Below the pieces are notes generated by a model that did no database searches, was not told the origin of the DNA, and saw only the letters and a list, made by a program, of their open reading frames with translations. A stretch of 64,000 nt of DNA from Stutzerimonas stutzeri (GTDB lineage: Bacteria > Pseudomonadota > Gammaproteobacteria > Pseudomonadales > Pseudomonadaceae). Numbering within the stretch: the stretch's first letter is position 1; each line of letters begins with the position of its first letter. Location of the stretch: contig NZ_JAMOHZ010000003.1 of the NCBI RefSeq assembly GCF_024448715.1, forward strand, positions 248,001 to 312,000. The letters are read 5' to 3'. The translations under genes were made by a program, and so were the position numbers. Positions 8,594-17,909 of this stretch are shown here, in pieces.

Positions 8594-8622
8594 CGCCGTA
8601 TAATTGGCGTCATTATGTCGCC
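8594..8622 (+). promoter_or_regulatory. amrZ promoter with alternating CGCC/GGCG half-sites
   Basis: A perfect -10 hexamer TATAAT (8599-8604) is flanked by CGCC (8594-8597) and GGCG (8606-8609), followed by a second CGCC (8619-8622). A weak -35 (TTTACT, 8577-8582) lies 16 bases upstream. AmrZ is known to repress its own gene in P. aeruginosa, and its sites contain GGC/GCC elements. I infer that these half-sites are the autoregulatory operator; the sequence alone does not prove it. Confidence 0.45.
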
Positions 8623-8728
8623 TAGTATCTTTTTAACAGGTCGTGGAACAGCAAGCGCTGTTTGGTTGTCAGACCGGTGACTAGAACGGCAATAAGCCAC
8701 CATCGCCCACCTGACTAACCGGTTTAAT

Positions 8729-9055
8729 ATGCGCCCTATGAAGCAGGCAGTTTATTCCAGCCGCACGGCTGACAAATTCGTGGTTCGGCTACCAGACGGA
8801 ATGCGTGAGCGTATCGCTGAGGTTGCACGCAACCATCATCGCAGCATGAACTCAGAAATTATCGCCCGTTTGGAACAAAGCCTTCTGCAAGAAGGTGCGC
8901 TCGATGATGATTTGAACATGCGTCTGGATAGCCCCGAGCTGACGCTCCACGAGCGAGAGCTGCTTCAACGTTTCCGCCAGCTTGCCCATCGCCAGCAGAA
9001 CGCTCTTATCGCGCTGATTGCGCAAGATACCGAAGCCGCAAAAGAAGAGGATTGA
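8729..9055 (+). CDS. amrZ: Ribbon-helix-helix transcription factor AmrZ (AlgZ)
   Basis: AmrZ is an Arc-family regulator that controls alginate, twitching and flagellar genes in pseudomonads: it activates algD and represses fleQ. The 108-residue protein has a flexible N-terminus, a ribbon-helix-helix domain (about 13-55: [20 protein letters not shown], then [18 protein letters not shown]) and a C-terminal oligomerisation region (around [18 protein letters not shown]). I recognise it by close agreement with P. aeruginosa AmrZ along the whole length. It is a single gene with its own terminator and is not paired with a toxin. Confidence 0.95.
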   Translation: MRPMKQAVYSSRTADKFVVRLPDGMRERIAEVARNHHRSMNSEIIARLEQSLLQEGALDDDLNMRLDSPELTLHERELLQRFRQLAHRQQNALIALIAQDTEAAKEED

Positions 9056-9110
9056 CCGTTCAGGGTGGTTAAACGGTTCGCCTAAGAATTCCAACTGCGG
9101 AATGTTGTAA

Positions 9111-9138
9111 GCGCCTCGATCTCGGTCGGGGCGTTTTT
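9111..9138 (+). terminator. Intrinsic terminator of amrZ
   Basis: CGCCTCGA (9112-9119) pairs with TCGGGGCG (9126-9133, one G-T pair), closing a 6-base loop, and five T residues follow. It lies about 55 nt after the amrZ stop. The rest of 9139-9487 shows no gene that I can support. Confidence 0.85.
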
Positions 9139-9487
9139 CGTTTGGCTCCTGAGGTTATATTTCTGCCACCCAGCGCATTCAGAAGACCTGACCACCGCTC
9201 GGGAAGTCTGTCAGGCAACTATGAATTTCGCATCCATTAATACGGAATATTTATCGTTCCGTCCGCGAGCTGCGGGCCCACCCCGCCGGGCAATCGCAGC
9301 ACACGTCCGGCTACCCCCACGAAGTTAAACTGAGCAATTCGCAGAGAGTTAGGGGGACTCCATCGGAAGCTCAGGCTACCTATTATTCGCATCGGTAGCC
9401 CCGAAAGCTTCGCCGGAGCAAAACCTCTAGATAGCAGCCAGCAAAACAGATGCGAGGTAAACGCAAAGCCGCGGCAGATTGTAGTAT
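9139..9487. other. Intergenic stretch without a supported gene
   Basis: This stretch of about 350 bases lies between the amrZ terminator and the mgtE stop codon, where the two genes converge. Open frames here are antisense or out-of-frame extensions of mgtE and have no ribosome site or family match. I see no clear terminator for mgtE. Confidence 0.5.
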
Positions 9488-10936
9488 TCAGAGGAGGAAT
9501 AGTGTCGCCAGCCCTAGAAAAATGAAGAAACCGCCACTGTCGGTCACAGCTGTGATCATTACGCTGGAACCCAACGCAGGATCCCGCCCCAGGCGGGCCA
9601 GAGTCACCGGAATCAGAACGCCCATCAGGGCTGCCAGCAGCAAGTTGAGCGTCATTGCTGCCGTCATCACGACACCGAGCGACCAGCTGCCATACAGCCA
9701 ATAGACCACGGTGCCGATAACCCCACCCCATATCAGACCATTCAGCATGCCGACACCCGCTTCCTTACGCAGTAGGCGAGCGCTGTTGCCGGTCCCCATT
9801 TGGTCCAGCGCCATCGCCCTGACAATCATTGTGATGGTCTGATTGCCCGAATTGCCGCCAATCCCGGCAACGATCGGCATCAACGCGGCGAGTGCCACCA
9901 ATTTTTCGATCGAACCGTCGAAAAGACCAATCACGCGCGAGGCGATAAATGCCGTGATTAGATTCACCGCCAGCCACGCCCAACGGTTGCGCAACGACTT
10001 CCAGACCGAGGCGAAGATGTCTTCCTCTTCGCGCAGACCGGCCATGTTGAGCACTTCGCTTTCGCTTTCTTCGCGAATCAGATCGACCATCTCATCGATG
10101 GTCAAACGGCCAATGAGCTTGCCGCTCTTGTCCACCACAGGCGTTGAAACCAGGTCGTAGCGCTCGAATGCTTGCGCCGCCTCGTAGGCATCCTCGTCTG
10201 GATGGAAGGTCACCGGATCGCTGGCCATTATCTCGGCGACCTGCTTCTCGGGATCGTTGACCAACAGCCGCTTGATGGGAAGAACCCCCTTGAGCACACC
10301 GTCGTAATCAACTACGAACAGCTTGTCGGTATGCCCAGGCAATTCCTTCAGTCGCCGCAGGTAGCGCAAAACCACCTCAAGACTCACGTCCTCTCGGATC
10401 GTGACCATCTCGAAGTCCATCAGCGCACCAACTTGATCCTCTTCATAGGATAAGGCCGAGCGGACACGCTCACGCTGCTGCGCGTCGAGAGTTTCCATCA
10501 GCTCGTGAACAACGTCGCGAGGCAGCTCCGCCGCTAGATCCGCCAGCTCGTCGGCGTCCATTTCCTTGGCAGCGGCGAGGAGCTCGTGATCGTCCATGTC
10601 GGCGATCAGCGTTTCGCGAACCGCGTCGGAGACCTCAAGCAGAATGTCGCCGTCCCGGTCCGATTTGACCAGCTGCCATACCGTCAGACGATCATCGAGC
10701 GGCAACGCTTCGAGAATATGAGCGATGTCGGCCGGGTGTAGTGCTTCCAGCTTGCGCTGTAGTTCGACGAGGTTCTGGCGATGCACCAGATTCTCGACCA
10801 ACTCCTGATGCTGCCCTTCCTGCCCCTGGCGATGAGCCAGATCTTCAACGATCTTATGGCGATGAAGCAGCTCGACGACTTGCGCCAGGCGATCCTGGAG
10901 ACTTTCTTGCGGTTTTTTTGCTTCTACTTCAGTCAT
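9488..10936 (-). CDS. mgtE: Magnesium transporter MgtE
   Basis: MgtE is a homodimeric inner-membrane Mg2+ channel gated by cytoplasmic Mg2+. The 482-residue protein has the N-terminal superhelical MgtE_N domain (about 35-140, with LHPADIAHILEALPLDDRL). Two CBS domains follow (about 145-275). The C-terminal five-helix pore domain contains the conserved GIGGNSGNQT stretch. I chose ATG 10936, preceded by GTGGAG. A GTG at 10948 would add four residues. It stands alone between amrZ and a divergent DUF4124 gene. No Mg-sensing leader is evident upstream. Confidence 0.95.
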   Translation of the reverse strand: MTEVEAKKPQESLQDRLAQVVELLHRHKIVEDLAHRQGQEGQHQELVENLVHRQNLVELQRKLEALHPADIAHILEALPLDDRLTVWQLVKSDRDGDILLEVSDAVRETLIADMDDHELLAAAKEMDADELADLAAELPRDVVHELMETLDAQQRERVRSALSYEEDQVGALMDFEMVTIREDVSLEVVLRYLRRLKELPGHTDKLFVVDYDGVLKGVLPIKRLLVNDPEKQVAEIMASDPVTFHPDEDAYEAAQAFERYDLVSTPVVDKSGKLIGRLTIDEMVDLIREESESEVLNMAGLREEEDIFASVWKSLRNRWAWLAVNLITAFIASRVIGLFDGSIEKLVALAALMPIVAGIGGNSGNQTITMIVRAMALDQMGTGNSARLLRKEAGVGMLNGLIWGGVIGTVVYWLYGSWSLGVVMTAAMTLNLLLAALMGVLIPVTLARLGRDPALGSSVMITAVTDSGGFFIFLGLATLFLL

Positions 10937-11253
10937 GGCGCACTCCACCCCCAGCGGTCGGAGCGCGCCAGGGGATCAATCATTCGATTCGTGATTGGCA
11001 AGCGAAACTTTTATACGACTACTGGGCAAATCCATGAGAGGAATCCAGAAACCCGAAAGGGCGGACCGCGCAATAATACCACCGCAACCGCCAAGCCAGA
11101 CCACGAAATACAAGCAATACAATCGCTTGCACCGCAATCTCAGTAAGGATTGCTTGCTACCAGTGTCGACGCATTCACGTTGCAGGAAGGCACGACTGCA
11201 GCGACAGAAATTATTAGCTAGGCTGGCTCGGCAATCGTCAAGGAGGACAACTA
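10937..11253. other. Divergent intergenic region mgtE / DUF4124 gene
   Basis: About 317 bases separate the two divergent starts. I see no further gene or convincing promoter here. Only the ribosome site AGGAGGA just before 11254 is clear. Confidence 0.5.
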
Positions 11254-11745
11254 ATGAATAATTTACTCACAGCAAGTTGTTGCGCGCTGCTTCTCACTGC
11301 CACCCCAACGTTCGCCGCAAACATTTATCGCTGCGTCGACGAAGCAGGTCATCTGACCTTCACCCGACAAGGTTGTCCAACGAATCAGTCTGGGCAGTTA
11401 CAAGAAGCATTGAATCCAACACCAAGCTCCGGCAAGGCCGTTCCCATGGCAAAGCCAAAACCGCGACGCAAGATAAGCCACGCAGAACCAGACAGATCGC
11501 TCACCGTCGTAGGCATACAGGACGACGGGTGTGGTAACCGCGTGACGGGCAGCGCAAGACGCCATGCAATGATTAGCCAGCAGGCCCTTCCCGGCATGAC
11601 CCGCGCCGACATCGAAAGCACTTTCGGCACACCGGACACTGTCACCGGCCGCAACGGACAGGTGCAGTATCGCTACATCGCTGACAAAGGCCGGACAAGA
11701 ACCGTCAGCTTCGATGAACATGGATGCGTTCGCGGCAAGCGCTGA
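11254..11745 (+). CDS. DUF4124-type exported protein
   Basis: The 163-residue protein has a signal peptide (MNNLLTASCCALLLTATPTF, cleavage near Ala-Ala-Asn). A DUF4124-like segment follows (NIYRCVDEAGHLTFTRQGCP, about 23-42) with its usual cysteine pair. Then comes a basic linker (KPKPRRK) and a C-terminal region around GMTRADIESTFGTPD that resembles the SmpA/OmlA-type fold of small envelope proteins. It is probably periplasmic with no known activity. A strong ribosome site (AAGGAGGA) precedes the ATG. An intrinsic terminator follows directly. Confidence 0.85.
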   Translation: MNNLLTASCCALLLTATPTFAANIYRCVDEAGHLTFTRQGCPTNQSGQLQEALNPTPSSGKAVPMAKPKPRRKISHAEPDRSLTVVGIQDDGCGNRVTGSARRHAMISQQALPGMTRADIESTFGTPDTVTGRNGQVQYRYIADKGRTRTVSFDEHGCVRGKR

Positions 11746-11759
11746 AAGAAGCGCAAACG

Positions 11760-11791
11760 AAAAAGGGCCTGCATCGCTGCAGGCCCTTTTT
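11760..11791. terminator. Bidirectional intrinsic terminator
   Basis: A near-perfect hairpin (AAAAGGGCCTGCA, loop TCGC, TGCAGGCCCTTTT) has A and T runs on both sides. It can terminate the rightward DUF4124 gene and the leftward tRNA-Ser/Arg transcript that converges on it. Confidence 0.93.
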
Positions 11792-11798
11792 CGTTTTT

Positions 11799-11875
11799 TG
11801 GTGCACTCAGGAGGATTCGAACCTCCGACCGCTCGGTTCGTAGCCGAGTACTCTATCCAGCTGAGCTATGAGTGC
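11799..11875 (-). tRNA. tRNA-Arg(ACG), copy 1
   Basis: A 77-nt tRNA with encoded CCA. The acceptor stem pairs GCACTCA with TGAGTGC. The anticodon stem CTCGG/CCGAG encloses loop CTACGAA, giving anticodon ACG, which is normally deaminated to ICG. It is identical in sequence to the copy 147 nt away. Confidence 0.96.
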
Positions 11876-11945
11876 ATTAGCGCTTGATAAACCAGATCAC
11901 CGCTGGTTACAGCAACAAATCACATTTCTGCGACTTGTTTTAATA

Positions 11946-12022
11946 TGGTGCACTCAGGAGGATTCGAACCTCCGACCGCTCGGTTCGTAGCCGAGTACTC
12001 TATCCAGCTGAGCTATGAGTGC
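11946..12022 (-). tRNA. tRNA-Arg(ACG), copy 2
   Basis: Same 77-nt tRNA as the neighbouring copy, with anticodon ACG and encoded CCA. It lies between tRNA-Ser(GCT) and the first Arg copy, all leftward, so the three are likely processed from one precursor. Confidence 0.96.
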
Positions 12023-12128
12023 ACTGAGGGTGCGCATTATAAGTTCGTGGTTTTATCGGTCAAGTTCTTTGATTCAATGATTTCTCATCAAATTGCATTG
12101 CTAAACCAACTCACGATCCGACTATGCA

Positions 12129-12222
<94 letters not shown>

Positions 12223-12284
12223 GCAACACGGGGCGCATAATACCCATCTTTACCCCGCTTGCAAAGCCAAAAAGCAGATAAAAA

Positions 12285-12470
12285 TTAATGGCTTGGTTCT
12301 TGATCTTTCTCTTTTTGGATCCGTTGATAAATCTCCTCGCGATGCACCGCTACCTCTTTGGGTGCATTCACTCCTATACGCACTTGATTTCCCTTAACAC
12401 CCAGTACAGTGACAGTCACATCGTCACCCACCATCAGGGTCTCTCCGACCCGGCGAGTCAGAATCAGCAT
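12285..12470 (-). CDS. rsmA: RNA-binding global regulator RsmA/CsrA
   Basis: RsmA binds GGA motifs in mRNA leaders and represses translation, and is itself titrated by small RNAs of the RsmY/RsmZ type. The 61-residue protein has the full CsrA fold, starting [18 protein letters not shown], with the RNA-contact residues Leu4 and Arg44 (VAVHREEIY) in place. A good ribosome site (AAGGAG) precedes the ATG. It lies downstream of lysC on the same strand, as in P. aeruginosa. Confidence 0.97.
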   Translation of the reverse strand: MLILTRRVGETLMVGDDVTVTVLGVKGNQVRIGVNAPKEVAVHREEIYQRIQKEKDQEPSH

Positions 12471-12621
12471 TCCTTTCTCCTTAAAACGGATTCAATTCAG
12501 TAAACAGTCTGCAAAGATAAAAACGGATAATGTTCCGTGAGACATCGACCCTAGAGCCTTTCACCAGCTATTGACCAGTAGGAACGAGTCTAAAGTTCCT
12601 TTTACGCTGTTCAAATCGACG

Positions 12622-12646
12622 GAAGGTGCGAATTGGTCGCACCTTC
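12622..12646 (-). terminator. Hairpin just downstream of lysC
   Basis: A perfect 10-bp stem (GAAGGTGCGA paired with TCGCACCTTC) with a 5-base loop begins 7 nt after the lysC stop. No T run follows, so it may act as a weak terminator or an mRNA 3'-end stabiliser between lysC and rsmA. Confidence 0.5.
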
Positions 12647-12652
12647 TGCCAA

Positions 12653-13888
12653 TCACTCCACTTTTCCAGCCGGAGCGTCCAACTCGAAAGCGGTGTGCAG
12701 CGCCCGCACCGCCAGCTCTAGATACTTCTCTTCGATTACCACCGACACCTTGATTTCTGAGGTGGAGATCATCTGGATGTTGATGTTTTCCTTGGCCAGC
12801 GCTTCGAACATGCGACTGGCGACGCCCGCATGTGAGCGCATGCCCACACCAACGATCGACACCTTTGCAATATCAACATCGCCGATGACCTCGCGGGCAC
12901 CCATTTCTCGCGCGATGCTTTCGAGCACCTGTAGCGCGTTATGGTAGTCGTTCCGGTGCACAGTGAAGGTGAAATCGGTGGTGTTATCGTGCGCGACGTT
13001 CTGCACGATCATGTCGACCTCGACGTTCGCCGCACTGATCGGCCCGAGAATCTTGAAGGCCACTCCGGGCGTATCCGGCACACCACGAATGGTCAGCTTG
13101 GCTTCGTCACGATTGAAAGCGATGCCGGAAATAATGGGCTGTTCCATGGATTCCTCTTCATCAAGGGTAATGAGGGTTCCCGGACCCTCCTGAAAGCTGT
13201 GCAGCACGCGCAAGGGCACGCTGTATTTACCGGCAAACTCCACGGCGCGGATCTGCAGCACCTTGGAGCCGAGACTCGCCATCTCGAGCATTTCCTCAAA
13301 CGTGATCTTGTCGAGGCGCTGGGCCTTTGCAACGACACGGGGATCGGTTGTGTAGACGCCATCGACATCGGTATAGATCTGACATTCGTCGGCCTTCAGC
13401 GCAGCGGCCAGCGCTACACCCGTGGTATCCGAGCCACCACGCCCGAGCGTAGTGATGTTGCCGTCTTCGTCCACGCCCTGGAAACCGGCGACCACAACGA
13501 CACGGCCCGCCTTGAGCTCCTTGTGGATGCTCTGCGAATCGATCTGGAGAATGCGGGCCTTGGTGTGAGCGCTATCGGTCAGGATACGAACCTGACTGCC
13601 CGTATAAGACACCGCCGGCACGCCAATCTTGATCAGCGCCATCGCCAGCAAGGCGATAGTCACCTGCTCGCCGGTCGAAACCATCACATCCAGCTCACGA
13701 GCTACTGGCTGCTCACTGATCTGTTTGGCCAGATCGATCAAGCGATTGGTTTCACCGCTCATAGCCGAGACCACTACGACAATATCGTCGCCGTTGTCGC
13801 GGAATTTCTTGACCTTTGCCGCCACTTGCTCGATGCGCTCGACGGAGCCCACCGAGGTACCTCCAAACTTCTGTACGATCAAAGCCAT
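12653..13888 (-). CDS. lysC: Aspartokinase
   Basis: This enzyme phosphorylates L-aspartate, the first step towards lysine, threonine and methionine. The 411-residue protein starts at ATG 13888 (MALIVQKFGGTSVG), the aspartokinase signature. The kinase domain (about 1-240) includes TTLGRGGSDTT and a DVDGVYTTDPR segment. Two C-terminal ACT domains (about 265-405) normally bind lysine or threonine for feedback control. An upstream in-frame start at 13912 adds eight unlikely residues. It lies between alaS and rsmA, all leftward. Confidence 0.96.
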   Translation of the reverse strand: MALIVQKFGGTSVGSVERIEQVAAKVKKFRDNGDDIVVVVSAMSGETNRLIDLAKQISEQPVARELDVMVSTGEQVTIALLAMALIKIGVPAVSYTGSQVRILTDSAHTKARILQIDSQSIHKELKAGRVVVVAGFQGVDEDGNITTLGRGGSDTTGVALAAALKADECQIYTDVDGVYTTDPRVVAKAQRLDKITFEEMLEMASLGSKVLQIRAVEFAGKYSVPLRVLHSFQEGPGTLITLDEEESMEQPIISGIAFNRDEAKLTIRGVPDTPGVAFKILGPISAANVEVDMIVQNVAHDNTTDFTFTVHRNDYHNALQVLESIAREMGAREVIGDVDIAKVSIVGVGMRSHAGVASRMFEALAKENINIQMISTSEIKVSVVIEEKYLELAVRALHTAFELDAPAGKVE

Positions 13889-14039
13889 TTCATAGCCGCC
13901 TAAGCCCGTCACGGGCGCTCATTAAACAATCAACCCAAGCCGCCAAGTGCACCGGACAGCGGCCTGTCCGGTGCGCAACATGTCCTCAACACGACCTTTA
14001 TGCCCCAGCCCAGCCACTGTTGTGTTTGCGCCGCCCTTG

Positions 14040-16664
14040 TTACCGGCTTTGCTCAACGAATGCCTGAGCAAGAGCCAGCGCTTCGTCGATTCGACCCGCG
14101 TCGCTTCCGCCGCCTTGGGCCATATCCGGACGCCCACCGCCTTTACCGCCGACAACCGCCGCAGCTCGCTTCATCAAATCGCCTGCTTTCAACCGGCCGG
14201 TGAGATCCTGCGTCACCCCTGCCACCAGCACGATTTTTTCATCCTGCACACCACCGAGAAGAATCACACCACTGCCAAGCTTGTTCTTCAGTTGGTCGAC
14301 CAGAGCCAGCAACGCCTTGCCGTCCAGACCATCCACCCGAGCAGCCAGGGTTTTTACTCCGTTGATATCAACAGCAGAGCCGGCAAGATCATTACCGGTA
14401 GCGCTGGCTGCCTTGGCCTTGAGCTGCTCGAGCTCCTTCTCCAGTTGGCGATTGCGCTCCAACACTGAACTCAGCTTATCCAATAGGTTGTCGCGACTGC
14501 CTTTGATCAGTGCGGCCGCTTCTTTCAACTGATCTTCGGCACCATTCAGATAGGCCAACGCCTGCTCGCCAGTGACCGCTTCGATACGACGCACACCGGC
14601 CGCGACCCCGCCTTCACTGACAATCTTGAACAGGCCGATGTCGCCGGTACGCTTGACATGGGTACCGCCACAGAGCTCGACCGAAAAGCCACCACCCATA
14701 GTCAGGACCCGCACCTGATCGCCATACTTCTCGCCGAACAGCGCCATGGCACCTTTCGCCTTGGCCGTCTCGATGTCGGTTTCCTCGATTTCAACGACGG
14801 AGTTGCCGCGAATCTCAGCGTTTACCTTGTCCTCGAGCGTCTTAAGCTGTTCAGGTTTGATCGCCTCGAAATGACTGAAGTCAAAGCGTAGACGCTGACT
14901 ATCCACCAGCGAGCCTTTCTGACTGACGTGCTCACCGAGAACCTGCCGCAACGCTGCATGTAGCAGATGTGTCGCCGAGTGATTCAGCGCTGTCGCCTGG
15001 CGAACCGAAGCGTCGACGGTGGCATCGACTGTCGCACCCACCGCCAAACTGCCGCTATCGAGAATGCCGTGATGGAGAAATGCGCTGCCCGCCTTGCTGG
15101 TATCGCGAACATCGAAGCGCAGCCCCTCATCTGACAGGTAACCGCAGTCGCCGATCTGGCCACCGGATTCAGCGTAAAATGGCGTCTCGTCGAGAACGAC
15201 TACGCCCTCCTCGCCCGCCGAAAGGCTCTGTACGGCCATGCCTTCCTTGAACAACGCCAGCACCTTGCCGCGGCCGGCAGTGCTCAAGTAACCGGTAAAG
15301 CGGGTCTCACCTTCTACCTTGACCAGGTTGTTGTAGTCCATGCCGAAGGCGCTGGCCGAACGCGCGCGCTCGCGCTGAGCTTCCATTTCGCGTTCGAAGC
15401 CTGCTTCGTCCAGTGTCAGTTCGCGCTCACGCGCGATATCGCCCGTGAGGTCCACCGGGAAGCCATAAGTGTCATAAAGCTTGAAGATCACCTCGCCGGG
15501 AATGACGTTGCCCTTCAGTTCGGCCAGATCCTGTTCGAGAATCTTCAGGCCCTGCTCCAGGGTCTTGGCGAACTGCTCTTCCTCGGTTTTCAACACGCGC
15601 TCGATGTGCGCCTGCTGCTGTTTCAGCTCGGGGAAGGCCTCGCCCATTTCGGCGACCAGCGCCGCGACGATGCGGTAGAAGAAACTGCCCTTCGCACCGA
15701 GCTTGTTGCCATGGCGGCAGGCGCGGCGAACGATACGGCGCAGCACGTAGCCGCGGCCTTCGTTGGATGGCGTCACGCCATCGGCGATGAGGAAACCGCA
15801 AGAGCGGATATGATCGGCGACGACCTTCAGCGAAGCTTGACCGTCATTGCCGCAACCGATGGCTTGCGCGGACGCATCGAGCAAGCTCTGAAACAAATCG
15901 ATTTCATAGTTCGAGTTGACGTGCTGCAGCACCGCACTGATGCGCTCCAGCCCCATGCCTGTATCCACGCTTGGCGCCGGTAACGGGTGCATGACGCCGT
16001 CCGCGGTGCGGTTGAATTGCATGAACACGTTGTTCCAGATCTCGATGTAACGGTCGCCATCTTCTTCCGGCGAGCCGGGCGGGCCACCCCAGATGTGTTC
16101 GCCGTGGTCGAAGAAAATTTCGGTACAAGGACCGCAGGGGCCGGTGTCGCCCATCGCCCAGAAGTTGTCCGACGCGTAGGGCGCGCCCTTGTTGTCACCG
16201 ATGCGCACCATGCGCTCGGCCGGCACGCCGACGTTCTTGGTCCAGATGTCGTAGGCTTCATCATCGCTGGCGTAGACGGTAACCCAGAGTTTTTCCTTGG
16301 GCAGGTTCAGCCACTGCTCAGACGTCAGAAATTCCCAGGCATAGCTAATCGCGTCGCGCTTGAAATAGTCGCCAAAGCTGAAGTTGCCGAGCATCTCGAA
16401 GAAGGTGTGATGACGCGCGGTATAGCCGACGTTCTCCAGATCGTTGTGCTTACCGCCAGCTCGTACGCATTTCTGGCTGGTGGTGGCGCGGGTGTAGGCG
16501 CGCTTTTCCAGGCCGAGGAAGCAGTCCTTGAACTGGTTCATACCGGCATTGGTAAACAACAGGGTCGGGTCGTTCGCCGGAATCAGCGAACTGGAGGCCA
16601 CACGGGTATGGCCCTTCTCTTCGAAGAAGCGGAGGAAGGCTTCACGGATTTCTGCGCTTTTCAT
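14040..16664 (-). CDS. alaS: Alanyl-tRNA synthetase
   Basis: This enzyme charges tRNA-Ala. The 874-residue protein starts at ATG 16664 ([10 protein letters not shown]). Its class II catalytic core contains [13 protein letters not shown] (motif 2 region near residue 40) and the [17 protein letters not shown] region near 300. The editing domain has the zinc-binding HxxxH pattern ([12 protein letters not shown]) and CGGTHV. The C-Ala oligomerisation/tRNA domain ends with [15 protein letters not shown]. An upstream in-frame start at 16739 would add 25 residues not seen in AlaS proteins. No second, truncated alaX-type gene is nearby. Confidence 0.97.
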   Translation of the reverse strand: MKSAEIREAFLRFFEEKGHTRVASSSLIPANDPTLLFTNAGMNQFKDCFLGLEKRAYTRATTSQKCVRAGGKHNDLENVGYTARHHTFFEMLGNFSFGDYFKRDAISYAWEFLTSEQWLNLPKEKLWVTVYASDDEAYDIWTKNVGVPAERMVRIGDNKGAPYASDNFWAMGDTGPCGPCTEIFFDHGEHIWGGPPGSPEEDGDRYIEIWNNVFMQFNRTADGVMHPLPAPSVDTGMGLERISAVLQHVNSNYEIDLFQSLLDASAQAIGCGNDGQASLKVVADHIRSCGFLIADGVTPSNEGRGYVLRRIVRRACRHGNKLGAKGSFFYRIVAALVAEMGEAFPELKQQQAHIERVLKTEEEQFAKTLEQGLKILEQDLAELKGNVIPGEVIFKLYDTYGFPVDLTGDIARERELTLDEAGFEREMEAQRERARSASAFGMDYNNLVKVEGETRFTGYLSTAGRGKVLALFKEGMAVQSLSAGEEGVVVLDETPFYAESGGQIGDCGYLSDEGLRFDVRDTSKAGSAFLHHGILDSGSLAVGATVDATVDASVRQATALNHSATHLLHAALRQVLGEHVSQKGSLVDSQRLRFDFSHFEAIKPEQLKTLEDKVNAEIRGNSVVEIEETDIETAKAKGAMALFGEKYGDQVRVLTMGGGFSVELCGGTHVKRTGDIGLFKIVSEGGVAAGVRRIEAVTGEQALAYLNGAEDQLKEAAALIKGSRDNLLDKLSSVLERNRQLEKELEQLKAKAASATGNDLAGSAVDINGVKTLAARVDGLDGKALLALVDQLKNKLGSGVILLGGVQDEKIVLVAGVTQDLTGRLKAGDLMKRAAAVVGGKGGGRPDMAQGGGSDAGRIDEALALAQAFVEQSR

Positions 16665-16843
16665 AGATTTCTTCCAGAAGACTGCGGCCGAACGGCTGCA
16701 AAACGACACGGCGAGGCGGCACCGGGAGCCGGTTCGCAACTACCCCAACGGATAGCCGGCAAAGGGCCGCATTATATCGGGCCTACGCCGCGCGCATAGA
16801 GGATAAGTAAGATTGAATCAAGCTATTCGACAGCAATTCTGGC

Positions 16844-17848
16844 CTATGCCCTGGTAAATGCGGCGAAGCTCTCAAGAATGGGTTCGACATGCTCGGGACG
16901 CACGTCTAGGTGCGTCACCATTCGCAACCGCGGTGCTGCGGTGAGGATTATTCCGCGCTGCGCGCAGAACGCTTTAAGCGCCCCGGCCCGAGCCCCCATC
17001 TGCACATAAACCATATTCGTCTGCACCGGCTCGACGACGTACCCTAGCGCTTCAAGGCCTTTGGCTATTTCGAGGGCGCGCTGATGATCGTGCTCCAGAC
17101 GCTGCACCTGATGCTCCAGTGCATAGAGCCCGGCGGCAGCCAGCACGCCAGCCTGACGCATGCCGCCACCAACCATCTTGCGCAGCCGTCTTGCCTTTGC
17201 GATGAAGGCCTCGTCGCCGCAAAGCACTGAACCGACCGGCGCACCCAAGCCTTTCGATAGACACACCGATACCGAATCGAAGTGGCGGCTGATGTCCTGT
17301 GGCGTGCATTTCAACTTGACTACGGCATTGAACATCCGAGCACCGTCGAGATGCAAGGCAAGCCCGCGTTCGCGCGTGAATGCTCTCGCCTCGGCCAGAT
17401 AATTCAGTGGCAGGACCTTGCCATGCATGGTGTTTTCCAGCGCCAGCAGACGGGTGCGCGCGAAGTGGAAATCGTCCGGTTTGATCGCGGCGGCCACTCG
17501 CTCCAGATCCAGAGACCCATCAGCTTCCATCTCGACCGGCTGGGGCTGGATCGAGCCCAGCACCGCAGCGCCACCCGCCTCGTATTTGTAGGTATGGGCC
17601 AACTGGCCGGTGATGTACTCGTCTCCGCGCTCGCAGTGCGACATCAGCGCCAATAGATTGCTCATGGTGCCGCTGGGCACGAACAAACCCGCGGCCGTCC
17701 CCAATTGCGCCGCCAGGGTCTGCTCCAGCCGGCGTATCGTCGGATCTTCGCCATAGACGTCATCACCCGTCGGTGCGCTCAGCATCGCCTCGCGCATCCC
17801 CGGAGTGGGCTGGGTGACCGTATCGCTGCGAAGATCGATGAGACTCAT
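16844..17848 (-). CDS. ltaE: Low-specificity L-threonine aldolase
   Basis: This PLP enzyme cleaves L-threonine and L-allo-threonine to glycine and acetaldehyde. The 334-residue protein has the family start ([19 protein letters not shown]). The segment around [14 protein letters not shown] and the PLP-lysine region [15 protein letters not shown] (about 196-210) are clear. It is homologous to the beta-eliminating lyase/threonine aldolase family along its full length. It is a single leftward gene between a peptidase-like gene and alaS. Confidence 0.93.
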   Translation of the reverse strand: MSLIDLRSDTVTQPTPGMREAMLSAPTGDDVYGEDPTIRRLEQTLAAQLGTAAGLFVPSGTMSNLLALMSHCERGDEYITGQLAHTYKYEAGGAAVLGSIQPQPVEMEADGSLDLERVAAAIKPDDFHFARTRLLALENTMHGKVLPLNYLAEARAFTRERGLALHLDGARMFNAVVKLKCTPQDISRHFDSVSVCLSKGLGAPVGSVLCGDEAFIAKARRLRKMVGGGMRQAGVLAAAGLYALEHQVQRLEHDHQRALEIAKGLEALGYVVEPVQTNMVYVQMGARAGALKAFCAQRGIILTAAPRLRMVTHLDVRPEHVEPILESFAAFTRA

Positions 17849-17909
17849 GGCAATTCCTTATTGGATTGGAACTCATACCGCTGATGCATTGGTGCCAGGT
17901 TCGCCCAAT

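Noticed and set aside
8729..9055. Ribbon-helix-helix protein that could be an antitoxin
   Set aside because: It matches AmrZ along the whole length, including the C-terminal oligomerisation domain, and there is no toxin gene beside it.
9237..9731. 164-codon leftward frame before mgtE end
   Set aside because: Overlaps the 3' part of mgtE in another frame, has no ribosome site or motif, and has composition of a shadow frame.
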